DNA of 64,000 nucleotides from Pyrocephalus nanus (lineage: Eukaryota > Chordata > Aves > Passeriformes > Tyrannidae), in the NCBI GenBank assembly GCA_038380795.1, contig CM076262.1, positions 67,600,629 through 67,664,628 on the forward strand, written 5' to 3'. A program made the position numbers and the translations under genes. Below are positions 11,670 to 26,100 of the stretch, piece after piece. Numbering within the stretch: position 1 is the first letter of the stretch; each line of letters starts with the position of its first letter. A model generated the notes under the pieces. It had not been told where the DNA came from, ran no database searches, and worked only from the letters and a program-made list of their open reading frames with translations.

Positions 11670-14600
11670 ATGAAGACTCTTGCCAAACAAAATGGACTAG
11701 CGCAGGAAGCTCTATGTGAACATGCAGTGCCAACAGTGGAATTGCAATTGCACAGGAGAGATGGAGCGTAAGGGCTTTTTTCCCTGGGTGGTACTTCATT
11801 TAGTTCGTGTCAGAACCCCGCACTGAAATACTCAGTCAAAGTTCCCAAATGGATTAGGAAGGAAGATTCCTCCCAAATAAAAGGTGCCAGCCCTGGAAGC
11901 TCTTTTTGTGCATGGAGTGCCAAGAGTCGTTCACCAAGTGCACAGGAGAGATGGAGGGTAAGACCGTTTTTTTCCTGACTGGAAATTTTTTGTTCAGTGT
12001 CAGAACCCCATCTCTGAAATAGTTAGTCTCAGTACCCAAATGAATTAGGAGTGAAGATTTCTGCCAGAACAAAGGTGCCAGCTGAGGAAGCTCTATGAGT
12101 GCATGGAGTGCAAAGAGTGGCTCCCTAATTGCACAGGAGAAATGGAGGTAAAGGTCTTTTTTTCCTGGCTTGAACTTCATTCATTTTGTGTCAGAACCCC
12201 TGCGCCAAATGGTCACGCTGATTTCCCAAATGGACTAAGAATGAAGATTCCTCCCAGACAAAAGTTGCAAGCCCTGAAAACTCTGTGTTTGCATGAACTG
12301 CCAAAGTGGAACACCAATGCACAGGAGAGATGGAGGGTAAGGACGTTTTTTCCTGGCTGGAACTTTTTTTGTTTACTGTTAGAATCACATCGCCAAAATG
12401 GTCAGTTTCAGTACACAAATGCACTAAGAATGAAGATTTCTGCCAGACAAAAGGGACCAGCACAGGAAGCTCTATGTGAGCATGCAGTGCCAACAGTGGA
12501 ACTCTAATTGCACAGGAGAGATAGAGGGTAAGGTCTTTTCTTCCTGGCTGGAAATACATTTGGTTAGGGAAGCCTTTGGGGGTTAAACAGGAGGTAATCT
12601 CTAGGGGAGGGAGTGACTATTTTGGGTACAAAAAGAGATAATGGGGAGCGGGCAGGGAGGGAAATTGTTGTTTGTCAGACTGAGGTAACCTGCAGCAGAG
12701 AGAATGCACATGGTGGGGTCAGCTGGGGTCATCAGCAGTGGACAGGTAAGGAGGTTTTGCGGGAACAATTTGAGGTAATCTCTGTGGCAGAGGAGGTAAA
12801 AATGTGGAGGTAAAAATAAGCAGTTTGCAGGCAGGGAAAACTGTGAGGTTTTCTCATCCTGCTGCTGTCCCCCAGCATGCCACTCAAACCCCCTCCCTGG
12901 GAGAGCCCTAAGGCCATGGTACCTTTTATACATTTGAATATTCTTTCTGCTAGAGAGAGAACCAGCCAATGCTATGTAGAAGGACACTCCAGACTTAAAA
13001 GAGTGCATGTTTAAAATTTTAAAGAGATCCTTTTCGACAGACCTCCCCCTCCCCATAACATCCATTTTCACAAAAGCTGATTTATATTCATATGGAATAG
13101 TACAACATATAAATATATTTATGATCTGAAGACTCTAAGTCAGCTCCAGAGCCACAACATAAAGCACAGTGCCTGGTGTGTGGACACAGTAATTGGCTAT
13201 CTTTCCTTGAAAATGACTGTTTATATTTGACAGAGAATAACACGGGGTTTAGTATCACCAGGTTTTAGAGTTACGAGCTGCAAAAAGACGTATTTTTCAG
13301 GATAAGTATGAAACAAAGTTCTATAGAATCTCCAGCATGCAAGGTCTCAAATCTCTTACTTTCTCTGAGAGAAAGTAAGGATTTTGGTTTGCAACAAACT
13401 GTCTGCAGAATACATTCTGGGAAACCTCTGATGTTACAAACAGAAAGTTTCCCTCCCTGCCCACCACTGACTGCCTCACTGCACCTCAAAATGCTCATTT
13501 TCTCCCCTTGCTTACGTCCAGATTTACCCTCACAGTTTTCCCTGCCTGCAAACTGCTTATTTTTACCTCCACATTTTTACCTCCCCTGCCACAGACATGA
13601 CCTCAAATTGTTCCCGCAAAACCTCCTTACCTGTCCACTGCTGATGATCCCAGCTGACCCCACCATGTGCATTCTCTCTGCTGCAGGTTACCTCAGTCTG
13701 ACAAACAACAATTTCCCTCCCTGCCCGCTCCCCATTATCTCTTTTTGTACCCAAAATAGTCACTCCCTCCCCTAGAGATTACCTCCTGTTTAACCCCCAA
13801 AGGCTTCCCTAAACAAATGAAGTTCAAGCCAGGAGAAAAAAGCCCTTACCCTCGATCTCTCCTGTACAATTGGAGTTGCACTGTGTGCACTGCATGCTCA
13901 CATAGAGCTTCCTGTGCTGGTCCCTTTTGTCTGGCAGGAATCTTTATTCTTAGTCCATTTCTGTATTGAGGCTGACCATTTTGGCCATGGGGTTCTGACA
14001 GTAAACAAAAACAGTTCTTGCCCATAAAAAAGGCTTTACCCTCCATCTCTCCTGTGCAATTGTAATTCCGATTTTGGCACTGCATTCAGAAAAAGAGCTT
14101 CCTGTCATGGCTCCTTTGTCTGGGAGGAATCTTCCTTCGTAGTCCATTTAGGGACTGAGAATAACAATTTCACCACAGGGTTTCTGACACCAAACAAATG
14201 AAGTTCCAGCCATGAGAAAAAAGGCCTTACCCTCCATCTCTCCTGTGCAATTGTAATTCCGATTTTGGCACTGCATTCAGAAAAAGAGCTTCCTGTCATG
14301 GCTCCTTTGTCTGGGAGGAATCTTCCTTCGTAGTCCATTTAGGGACTGAGAATAACAATTTCACCACAGGGTTTCTGACACCAAACAAATGAAGTTCCAG
14401 CCATGAGAAAAAAGGCCTTACCCTCCATCTCTCCTGTGCAATTGGTGAACCACTTTTGTCACTCCTTGCAGACACAGAGCTTCCTGTCCTTGCACCTTTT
14501 GTCTGGGAGGAATCTTCATTCGTAAACCATTTGGGGACTCTGACAGAGTATTTCAGACCAAAGGTTTTGACACCAACCAAATGAAGTTCAAGCCAGGAAG

Positions 14601-17507
14601 AAAAGGCCTTGCCCTCCACCTCTCCTGTTCAATAGGTAGCAAAACTTGTACTCCATGCACACATAGCGCTTCCAGTTCTGGCACTTTGTCTGGGAGGAAT
14701 CCTTATTCTTAGTCCATATGGGGACTGAGAGTGACAATTTTGGCAATGCAGTTCTGAAATCAACCGAATGAAGTTCCAGCCAGGAGAAACGAGCCCTTAC
14801 CCTCCATCTCTCCTGTGCAACTAAAGTTGCACTGTTGGCACTGCATGCTCACATAGAGCTTCTTGTACTTGTCCCTTTTGTCTGGCAGGAATCTTCATTC
14901 TTAGTCCATTTCGGTATTGAGGCTGACCATTTTGGCGATGGGGTTCTGACAGTAAAAAAAAGAATTCCAGCCAGGAAAAAAATCCTTACCCTCCATCTCT
15001 CCTGTGCAATTTGTGTTCCACTCCTTGCACTCCACGCACACACAGAGCTTCCTGTACTTACACCTTTTGTCTGGGAGAGATTTTCATTCTTAGGACATTT
15101 GGGGAGTCAAAATGACCATTTTGTCACGGGGCTTCTAAAGCGGAAAAACGGAACTCCCAGTCTTGAAAAGAGGCTTAACCGTCCATGTCTCCTGTGCAAT
15201 TGGTGAACCAATTTTCGCAATCCATGTTCACGAAGAGCTTCCGGTACAGGCACTTTATTTCTGCCAAGAATCTTCAATCTTAGTCCCTATAAGGACAGAG
15301 ACCGACCATTTTGGTCAGCGCTCTGTGGAGGGTTGTACAGTTGAAAAGATGCAGGGAGAAACTCACTCCAAGTCGAATGGCAGTGCCTTGAATTGTGCTT
15401 TGAACTTAGAAGGGGAATGACAGTGAAAGCCTTCTCTATTTGAGCTGATGTGCAATGTGTGGATCTGGGCTGTGTGATTCAGAGTATTGCTGGTATGTGG
15501 AGGGAAGAAGTGCAATGCTTAGTGTAGTGTTTTGTGCTTCCAAGTGAGAGAGAAAACTTACCTGTGGGTTTTCTTCTAAGGACTTTTGGCATGTGTTTAT
15601 CTGGAAGACTCTCGAAGTATCTCTAAGGTATCAAGTCAGATCAGTGGGCGGCAAAGAGAAGAAGGGACTCTGTCCATGCGAGAAGGAAATGGCCTAGGTC
15701 TTGTGTTCAGCGTGTAGCTGAAATGCCGCGAGGAGAAAGCAGAAGGCGACAACGTCTTTTGCCCTGTCTTGCTTTCCTTTGTGGCAGCCGCAGAGAGACC
15801 TCTCTGGACTCTGCTCGCCTGAAAGCGCTTCAGCGTACAAGCAGCTGAGACTAAGGCACTACGAGGAAGTGTGCCAAGAGAGGGGGATCTACCCCTTTGA
15901 ATTTAAACTTCCAAGCATTGGCAGTCCTTTTCTGCTTCGAAGCCTTTCCACTTCCACTCCACACGCTGCTCGTTCATCTCAGCTAGATGTAGTCTAAAGC
16001 GCTTACAGGCAAGCGCTTACAGCCAAATCCTGAGTGTCTGCTTCAGGCGCCGTAGAATCAGAAAAGCCGAGCAGCGAGCGACCTCGCTGCTTTCGCCCTT
16101 CTCCTTGCAATCGAGAAGAACGCGCAGCGCTCTGTAGAGAGGCGTACAGTTAAAAGGAGGCAAGGGGAAAAGGACTCCCACTCAAACGGGAGTGCCTTGA
16201 AGTGTGCAATTGGAAGGGGTGCGTGACTGAAAGTTTTCTGTCTTGGCACACTAGCCTTTCTGAGTTGTAGTCTAAAAGCGCACAATGTGGATTTCGGCTG
16301 TGTGATTGAAAGTTTTGCTGGTACGTGGAGGGAAAAAGTTCAGTGCTTTGTGTAGTGCTTTATGGTTGCAAGAGAGAGGAAACTTAGCTGTGGGTTTTAA
16401 TTTTCAGACATTTGACAAGGGCTCATCTGCTAGACTCTTTAGGGCTAGCAAGTCAGATCTGCGGGAGGCAAAGAGAAGAAGAGACTTTGTCTATGCGAAA
16501 CCGAAATCGCCTAGCTCTCGTGTTCGGTGCGTAGCTGAACGGCCGCAAGGAGCAAGGCGAAAGCGGCAACCTGTTTTGCCCTGTCTCGCTTTCCTGTGTG
16601 GCGGCAGCAGTGAGAACGCTCTGAACACTACCAGGTTGCTGCGGGTCTTCAGATGTGTGCAGTGGAAGGGCTCTTTCCTCTTTTAACAAGACCTAGGCGA
16701 TTTCCTTCTCGCGTGGACAGAGTCCCTTCTTCTCTTTCCTGACCACTGATCTGACTTGATACCTTAGAGATACTTCGAGAGTCTTCCAGATAAACACATG
16801 CCAAAAGTCCTTAGAAAAAAACCCACAGGTAAGTTTTCTCTCTCACTTGGAAGCACAAAACACTACACTAAGCATTGCACTTCTTCCCTCCACATACCAG
16901 CAGTACTCTGAATCACACAGCCCAGATCCACACATTGCACATCAGCTCAAATAAGGAAGCGTGCCAAGAGAGAAAGCTTTCACTGTCATTCCCCTTCTAA
17001 TTCAAGGCACAATTCAAGGCACTGCCATTCGACTTGGAGTGAGTTTCCCCTTGCATCTTTTAAACTGTACAGCCCTCTACAGAGCGCTGACCAAAATGGT
17101 CGGTCTCTGTCTTTAAAGGGACTAAGAATGAAGATTCTTGGCAGACAAAAATGCCTGTACCGGAAGCTCCTCTTGAATATGGAATGCAAAACTTTTGTCA
17201 CCAATTGCACAGGTGACATCGACGGTTAGGCCTTTTTTCAAGGCTGGGAGTTCAGTTTTTCCGTTTAAGAAGCCCCGTGACAAAATGGTCATTTTGACTT
17301 TCCAAATGGCCTAAGAATGAAAATGTCTCCCAGCAAAAGGTGTAAGTACACGAAGCTTCTTGTTTGCGTGGAGTGCAAAGAGTGATACACGAATTGCACA
17401 GGAGAAATGGAAGGTAAGGATTTTTTTTCTTGGCTAGAATTTTTTTTTTTTTACTGTCAGAACTCCATCACCAAAATGGTCAGCCTCAATACAGAAATGG
17501 ACTAAGA
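11670..17507. repeat. Macrosatellite copy 3 (5838 bp)
   Basis: Same length and plan as copy 2, differing at only scattered single bases. The duplicated 191-bp A unit is present. Confidence 0.9.
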
Positions 17508-20500
17508 ATGAAGACTCTTGCCAAACAAAATGGACTAGCGCAGGAAGCTCTATGTGAACATGCAGTGCCAACAGTGGAATTGCAATTGCACAGGAGAGAT
17601 GGAGCGTAAGGGCTTTTTTCCCTGGGTGGTACTTCATTTAGTTCGTGTCAGAACCCCGCACTGAAATACTCAGTCAAAGTTCCCAAATGGATTAGGAAGG
17701 AAGATTCCTCCCAAATAAAAGGTGCCAGCCCTGGAAGCTCTTTTTGTGCATGGAGTGCCAAGAGTCGTTCACCAAGTGCACAGGAGAGATGGAGGGTAAG
17801 ACCGTTTTTTTCCTGACTGGAAATTTTTTGTTCAGTGTCAGAACCCCATCTCTGAAATAGTTAGTCTCAGTACCCAAATGAATTAGGAGTGAAGATTTCT
17901 GCCAGAACAAAGGTGCCAGCTGAGGAAGCTCTATGAGTGCATGGAGTGCAAAGAGTGGCTCCCTAATTGCACAGGAGAAATGGAGGTAAAGGTCTTTTTT
18001 TCCTGGCTTGAACTTCATTCATTTTGTGTCAGAACCCCTGCGCCAAATGGTCACGCTGATTTCCCAAATGGACTAAGAATGAAGATTCCTCCCAGACAAA
18101 AGTTGCAAGCCCTGAAAACTCTGTGTTTGCATGAACTGCCAAAGTGGAACACCAATGCACAGGAGAGATGGAGGGTAAGGACGTTTTTTCCTGGCTGGAA
18201 CTTTTTTTGTTTACTGTTAGAATCACATCGCCAAAATGGTCAGTTTCAGTACACAAATGCACTAAGAATGAAGATTTCTGCCAGACAAAAGGGACCAGCA
18301 CAGGAAGCTCTATGTGAGCATGCAGTGCCAACAGTGGAACTCTAATTGCACAGGAGAGATAGAGGGTAAGGTCTTTTCTTCCTGGCTGGAAATACATTTG
18401 GTTAGGGAAGCCTTTGGGGGTTAAACAGGAGGTAATCTCTAGGGGAGGGAGTGACTATTTTGGGTACAAAAAGAGATAATGGGGAGCGGGCAGGGAGGGA
18501 AATTGTTGTTTGTCAGACTGAGGTAACCTGCAGCAGAGAGAATGCACATGGTGGGGTCAGCTGGGGTCATCAGCAGTGGACAGGTAAGGAGGTTTTGCGG
18601 GAACAATTTGAGGTAATCTCTGTGGCAGAGGAGGTAAAAATGTGGAGGTAAAAATAAGCAGTTTGCAGGCAGGGAAAACTGTGAGGTTTTCTCATCCTGC
18701 TGCTGTCCCCCAGCATGCCACTCAACCCCCCTCCCTGGGAGAGCCCTAAGGCCATGGTACCTTTTATACATTTGAATATTCTTTCTGCTAGAGAGAGAAC
18801 CAGCCAATGCTATGTAGAAGGACACTCCAGACTTAAAAGAGTGCATGTTTAAAATTTTAAAGAGATCCTTTTCGACAGACCTCCCCCTCCCCATAACATC
18901 CATTTTCACAAAAGCTGATTTATATTCATATGGAATAGTACAACATATAAATATATTTATGATCTGAAGACTCTAAGTCAGCTCCAGAGCCACAACATAA
19001 AGCACAGTGCCTGGTGTGTGGACACAGTAATTGGCTATCTTTCCTTGAAAATGACTGTTTATATTTGACAGAGAATAACACGGGGTTTAGTATCACCAGG
19101 TTTTAGAGTTACGAGCTGCAAAAAGACGTATTTTTCAGGATAAGTATGAAACAAAGTTCTATAGAACCTCAAGCATGCAAGGTCTCAAATCTCTTACTTT
19201 CTCTGAGAGAAAGTAAGGATTTTGGTTTGCAACAAACTGTCTGCAGAATACATTCTGGGAAACCTCTGATGTTACAAACAGAAAGTTTCCCTCCCTGCCC
19301 ACCACTGACTGCCTCACTGCACCTCAAAATGCTCATTTTCTCCCCTTGCTTACGTCCAGATTTACCCTCACAGTTTTCCCTGCCTGCAAACTGCTTATTT
19401 TTACCTCCACATTTTTACCTCCCCTGCCACAGACATGACCTCAAATTGTTCCCGCAAAACCTCCTTACCTGTCCACTGCTGATGACCCCAGCTGACCCCA
19501 CCATGTGCATTCTCTCTGCTGCAGGTTACCTCAGTCTGACAAACAACAATTTCCCTCCCTGCCCGCTCCCCATTATCTCTTTTTGTACCCAAAATAGTCA
19601 CTCCCTCCCCTAGAGATTACCTCCTGTTTAACCCCCAAAGGCTTCCCTAAACAAATGAAGTTCAAGCCAGGAGAAAAAAGCCCTTACCCTCGATCTCTCC
19701 TGTACAATTGGAGTTGCACTGTGTGCACTGCATGCTCACATAGAGCTTCCTGTGCTGGTCCCTTTTGTCTGGCAGGAATCTTTATTCTTAGTCCATTTCT
19801 GTATTGAGGCTGACCATTTTGGCCATGGGGTTCTGACAGTAAACAAAAACAGTTCTTGCCCATAAAAAAGGCTTTACCCTCCATCTCTCCTGTGCAATTG
19901 TAATTCCGATTTTGGCACTGCATTCAGAAAAAGAGCTTCCTGTCATGGCTCCTTTGTCTGGGAGGAATCTTCCTTCGTAGTCCATTTAGGGACTGAGAAT
20001 AACAATTTCACCACAGGGTTTCTGACACCAAACAAATGAAGTTCCAGCCATGAGAAAAAAGGCCTTACCCTCCATCTCTCCTGTGCAATTGGTGAACCAC
20101 TTTTGTCACTCCTTGCAGACACAGAGCTTCCTGTCCTTGCACCTTTTGTCTGGGAGGAATCTTCATTCGTAAACCATTTGGGGACTCTGACAGAGTATTT
20201 CAGACCAAAGGTTTTGACACCAACCAAATGAAGTTCAAGCCAGGAAGAAAAGGCCTTGCCCTCCACCTCTCCTGTTCAATAGGTAGCAAAACTTGTACTC
20301 CATGCACACATAGCGCTTCCAGTTCTGGCACTTTGTCTGGGAGGAATCCTTATTCTTAGTCCATATGGGGACTGAGAGTGACAATTTTGGCAATGCAGTT
20401 CTGAAATCAACCGAATGAAGTTCCAGCCAGGAGAAACGAGCCCTTACCCTCCATCTCTCCTGTGCAACTAAAGTTGCACTGTTGGCACTGCATGCTCACA

Positions 20501-23154
20501 TAGAGCTTCTTGTGCTTGTCCCTTTTGTCTGGCAGGAATCTTCATTCTTAGTCCATTTCGGTATTGAGGCTGACCATTTTGGCGATGGGGTTCTGACAGT
20601 AAAAAAAAGAATTCCAGCCAGGAAAAAAATCCTTACCCTCCATCTCTCCTGTGCAATTTGTGTTCCACTCCTTGCACTCCACGCACACACAGAGCTTCCT
20701 GTACTTACACCTTTTGTCTGGGAGAGATTTTCATTCTTAGGACATTTGGGGAGTCAAAATGACCATTTTGTCACGGGGCTTCTAAAGCGGAAAAACGGAA
20801 CTCCCAGTCTTGAAAAGAGGCTTAACCGTCCATGTCTCCTGTGCAATTGGTGAACCAATTTTCGCAATCCATGTTCACGAAGAGCTTCCGGTACAGGCAC
20901 TTTATTTCTGCCAAGAATCTTCAATCTTAGTCCCTATAAGGACAGAGACCGACCATTTTGGTCAGCGCTCTGTGGAGGGTTGTACAGTTGAAAAGATGCA
21001 GGGAGAAACTCACTCCAAGTCGAATGGCAGTGCCTTGAATTGTGCTTTGAACTTAGAAGGGGAATGACAGTGAAAGCCTTCTCTATTTGAGCTGATGTGC
21101 AATGTGTGGATCTGGGCTGTGTGATTCAGAGTATTGCTGGTATGTGGAGGGAAGAAGTGCAATGCTTAGTGTAGTGTTTTGTGCTTCCAAGTGAGAGAGA
21201 AAACTTACCTGTGGGTTTTCTTCTAAGGACTTTTGGCATGTGTTTATCTGGAAGACTCTCGAAGTATCTCTAAGGTATCAAGTCAGATCAGTGGGCGGCA
21301 AAGAGAAGAAGGGACTCTGTCCATGCGAGAAGGAAATGGCCTAGGTCTTGTGTTCAGCGTGTAGCTGAAATGCCGCGAGGAGAAAGCAGAAGGCTACAAC
21401 GTCTTTTGCCCTGTCTTGCTTTCCTTTGTGGCAGCCGCAGAGAGACCTCTCTGGACTCTGCTCGCCTGAAAGCGCTTCAGCGTACAAGCAGCTGAGACTA
21501 AGGCACTACGAGGAAGTGTGCCAAGAGAGGGGGATCTACCCCTTTGAATTTAAACTTCCAATCATTGGCAGTCCTTTTCTGCTTCGAAGCCTTTCCACTT
21601 CCACTCCACATGCTGCTCGTTCATCTCAGCTAGATGTAGTCTAAAGCGCTTACAGGCAAGCGCTTACAGCCAAATCCTAAGTGTCTGCTTCAGGCGCCGT
21701 AGAATCAGAAAAGCCGAGCAGCGAGCGACCTTGCTGCTTTCGCCCTTCTCCTTGCAATCGAGAAGAACGCGCAGCGCTCTGTAGAGAGGCGTACAGTTAA
21801 AAGGAGGCAAGGGGAAAAGGACTCCCACTCAAACGGGAGTGCCTTGAAGTGTGCAATTGGAAGGGGTGCGTGACTGAAAGTTTTCTGTCTTGGCACACTA
21901 GCCTTTCTGAGTTGTAGTCTAAAAGCGCACAATGTGGATTTCGGCTGTGTGATTGAAAGTTTTGCTGGTACGTGGAGGGAAAAAGTTCAGTGCTTTGTGT
22001 AGTGCTTTATGGTTGCAAGAGAGAGGAAACTTAGCTGTGGGTTTTAATTTTCAGACATTTGACAAGGGCTCATCTGCTAGACTCTTTAGGGCTAGCAAGT
22101 CAGATCTGCGGGAGGCAAAGAGAAGAAGAGACTTTGTCTATGCGAAACCGAAATCGCCTAGCTCTCGTGTTCGGTGCGTAGCTGAACGGCCGCAAGGAGC
22201 AAGGCGAAAGCGGCAACCTGTTTTGCCCTGTCTCGCTTTCCTGTGTGGCGGCAGCAGTGAGAACGCTCTGAACACTACCAGGTTGCTGCGGGTCTTCAGA
22301 TGTGTGCAGTGGAAGGGCTCTTTCCTCTTTTAACAAGACCTAGGCGATTTCCTTCTCGCGTGGACAGAGTCCCTTCTTCTCTTTCCTGACCACTGATCTG
22401 ACTTGATACCTTAGAGATACTTCGAGAGTCTTCCAGATAAACACATGCCAAAAGTCCTTAGAAAAAAACCCACAGGTAAGTTTTCTCTCTCACTTGGAAG
22501 CACAAAACACTACACTAAGCATTGCACTTCTTCCCTCCACATACCAGCAGTACTCTGAATCACACAGCCCAGATCCACACATTGCACATCAGCTCAAATA
22601 AGGAAGCGTGCCAAGAGAGAAAGCTTTCACTGTCATTCCCCTTCTAATTCAAGGCACAATTCAAGGCACTGCCATTCGACTTGGAGTGAGTTTCCCCTTG
22701 CATCTTTTAAACTGTACAGCCCTCTACAGAGCGCTGACCAAAATGGTCGGTCTCTGTCTTTAAAGGGACTAAGAATGAAGATTCTTGGCAGACAAAAATG
22801 CCTGTACCGGAAGCTCCTCTTGAATATGGAATGCAAAACTTTTGTCACCAATTGCACAGGTGACATCGACGGTTAGGCCTTTTTTCAAGGCTGGGAGTTC
22901 AGTTTTTCCGTTTAAGAAGCCCCGTGACAAAATGGTCATTTTGACTTTCCAAATGGCCTAAGAATGAAAATGTCTCCCAGCAAAAGGTGTAAGTACACGA
23001 AGCTTCGTGTTTGCGTGGAGTGCAAAGAGTGGAACACGAATTGCACAGGAGAAATGGAAGGTAAGGATTTTTTTTCTTGGCTAGAATTTTTTTTTTTTTA
23101 CTGTCAGAACTCCATCACCAAAATGGTCAGCCTCAATACAGAAATGGACTAAGA
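17508..23154. repeat. Macrosatellite copy 4 (5647 bp)
   Basis: It lacks one of the paired 191-bp A units. It shares GAACCTCAAGCATG near 19166 with copy 5, where copies 1-3 read GAATCTCCAGCATG. These differences define a second subfamily. Confidence 0.9.
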
Positions 23155-26100
23155 ATGAAGACTCTTGCCAAACAAAATGGACTAGCGCAGGAAGCTCTAT
23201 GTGAACATGCAGTGCCAACAGTGGAATTGCAATTGCACAGGAGAGATGGAGCGTAAGGGCTTTTTTCCCTGGGTGGTACTTCATTTAGTTCGTGTCAGAA
23301 CCCCGCACTGAAATACTCAGTCAAAGTTCCCAAATGGATTAGGAAGGAAGATTCCTCCCAAATAAAAGGTGCCAGCCCTGGAAGCTCTTTTTGTGCATGG
23401 AGTGCCAAGAGTCGTTCACCAAGTGCACAGGAGAGATGGAGGGTAAGACCGTTTTTTTCCTGACTGGAAATTTTTTGTTCAGTGTCAGAACCCCATCTCT
23501 GAAATAGTTAGTCTCAGTACCCAAATGAATTAGGAGTGAAGATTTCTGCCAGAACAAAGGTGCCAGCTGAGGAAGCTCTATGAGTGCATGGAGTGCAAAG
23601 AGTGGCTCCCTAATTGCACAGGAGAAATGGAGGTAAAGGTCTTTTTTTCCTGGCTTGAACTTCATTCATTTTGTGTCAGAACCCCTGCGCCAAATGGTCA
23701 CGCTGATTTCCCAAATGGACTAAGAATGAAGATTCCTCCCAGACAAAAGTTGCAAGCCCTGAAAACTCTGTGTTTGCATGAACTGCCAAAGTGGAACACC
23801 AATGCACAGGAGAGATGGAGGGTAAGGACGTTTTTTCCTGGCTGGAACTTTTTTTGTTTACTGTTAGAATCACATCGCCAAAATGGTCAGTTTCAGTACA
23901 CAAATGCACTAAGAATGAAGATTTCTGCCAGACAAAAGGGACCAGCACAGGAAGCTCTATGTGAGCATGCAGTGCCAACAGTGGAACTCTAATTGCACAG
24001 GAGAGATAGAGGGTAAGGTCTTTTCTTCCTGGCTGGAAATACATTTGGTTAGGGAAGCCTTTGGGGGTTAAACAGGAGGTAATCTCTAGGGGAGGGAGTG
24101 ACTATTTTGGGTACAAAAAGAGATAATGGGGAGCGGGCAGGGAGGGAAATTGTTGTTTGTCAGACTGAGGTAACCTGCAGCAGAGAGAATGCACATGGTG
24201 GGGTCAGCTGGGGTCATCAGCAGTGGACAGGTAAGGAGGTTTTGCGGGAACAATTTGAGGTAATCTCTGTGGCAGAGGAGGTAAAAATGTGGAGGTAAAA
24301 ATAAGCAGTTTGCAGGCAGGGAAAACTGTGAGGTTTTCTCATCCTGCTGCTGTCCCCCAGCATGCCACTCAAACCCCCTCCCTGGGAGAGCCCTAAGGCC
24401 ATGGTACCTTTTATACATTTGAATATTCTTTCTGCTAGAGAGAGAACCAGCCAATGCTATGTAGAAGGACACTCCAGACTTAAAAGAGTGCATGTTTAAA
24501 ATTTTAAAGAGATCCTTTTCGACAGACCTCCCCCTCCCCATAACATCCATTTTCACAAAAGGTGATTTATATTCATATGGAATAGTACAACATATAAATA
24601 TATTTATGATCTGAAGACTCTAAGTCAGCTCCAGAGCCACAACATAAAGCACAGTGCCTGGTGTGTGGACACAGTAATTGGCTATCTTTCCTTGAAAATG
24701 ACTGTTTATATTTGACAGAGAATAACACGGGGTTTAGTATCACCAGGTTTTAGAGTTACGAGCTGCAAAAAGACGTATTTTTCAGGATAAGTATGAAACA
24801 AAGTTCTATAGAACCTCAAGCATGCAAGGTCTCAAATCTCTTACTTTCTCTGAGAGAAAGTAAGGATTTTGGTTTGCAACAAACTGTCTGCAGAATACAT
24901 TCTGGGAAACCTCTGATGTTACAAACAGAAAGTTTCCCTCCCTGCCCACCACTGACTGCCTCACTGCACCTCAAAATGCTCATTTTCTCCCCTTGCTTAC
25001 GTCCAGATTTACCCTCACAGTTTTCCCTGCCTGCAAACTGCTTATTTTTACCTCCACATTTTTACCTCCCCTGCCACAGACATGACCTCAAATTGTTCCC
25101 GCAAAACCTCCTTACCTGTCCACTGCTGATGACCCCAGCTGACCCCACCATGTGCATTCTCTCTGCTGCAGGTTACCTCAGTCTGACAAACAACAATTTC
25201 CCTCCCTGCCCGCTCCCCATTATCTCTTTTTGTACCCAAAATAGTCACTCCCTCCCCTAGAGATTACCTCCTGTTTAACCCCCAAAGGCTTCCCTAAACA
25301 AATGAAGTTCAAGCCAGGAGAAAAAAGCCCTTACCCTCGATCTCTCCTGTACAATTGGAGTTGCACTGTGTGCACTGCATGCTCACATAGAGCTTCCTGT
25401 GCTGGTCCCTTTTGTCTGGCAGGAATCTTTATTCTTAGTCCATTTCTGTATTGAGGCTGACCATTTTGGCCATGGGGTTCTGACAGTAAACAAAAACAGT
25501 TCTTGCCCATAAAAAAGGCTTTACCCTCCATCTCTCCTGTGCAATTGTAATTCCGATTTTGGCACTGCATTCAGAAAAAGAGCTTCCTGTCATGGCTCCT
25601 TTGTCTGGGAGGAATCTTCCTTCGTAGTCCATTTAGGGACTGAGAATAACAATTTCACCACAGGGTTTCTGACACCAAACAAATGAAGTTCCAGCCATGA
25701 GAAAAAAGGCCTTACCCTCCATCTCTCCTGTGCAATTGGTGAACCACTTTTGTCACTCCTTGCAGACACAGAGCTTCCTGTCCTTGCACCTTTTGTCTGG
25801 GAGGAATCTTCATTCGTAAACCATTTGGGGACTCTGACAGAGTATTTCAGACCAAAGGTTTTGACACCAACCAAATGAAGTTCAAGCCAGGAAGAAAAGG
25901 CCTTGCCCTCCACCTCTCCTGTTCAATAGGTAGCAAAACTTGTACTCCATGCACACATAGCGCTTCCAGTTCTGGCACTTTGTCTGGGAGGAATCCTTAT
26001 TCTTAGTCCATATGGGGACTGAGAGTGACAATTTTGGCAATGCAGTTCTGAAATCAACCGAATGAAGTTCCAGCCAGGAGAAACGAGCCCTTACCCTCCA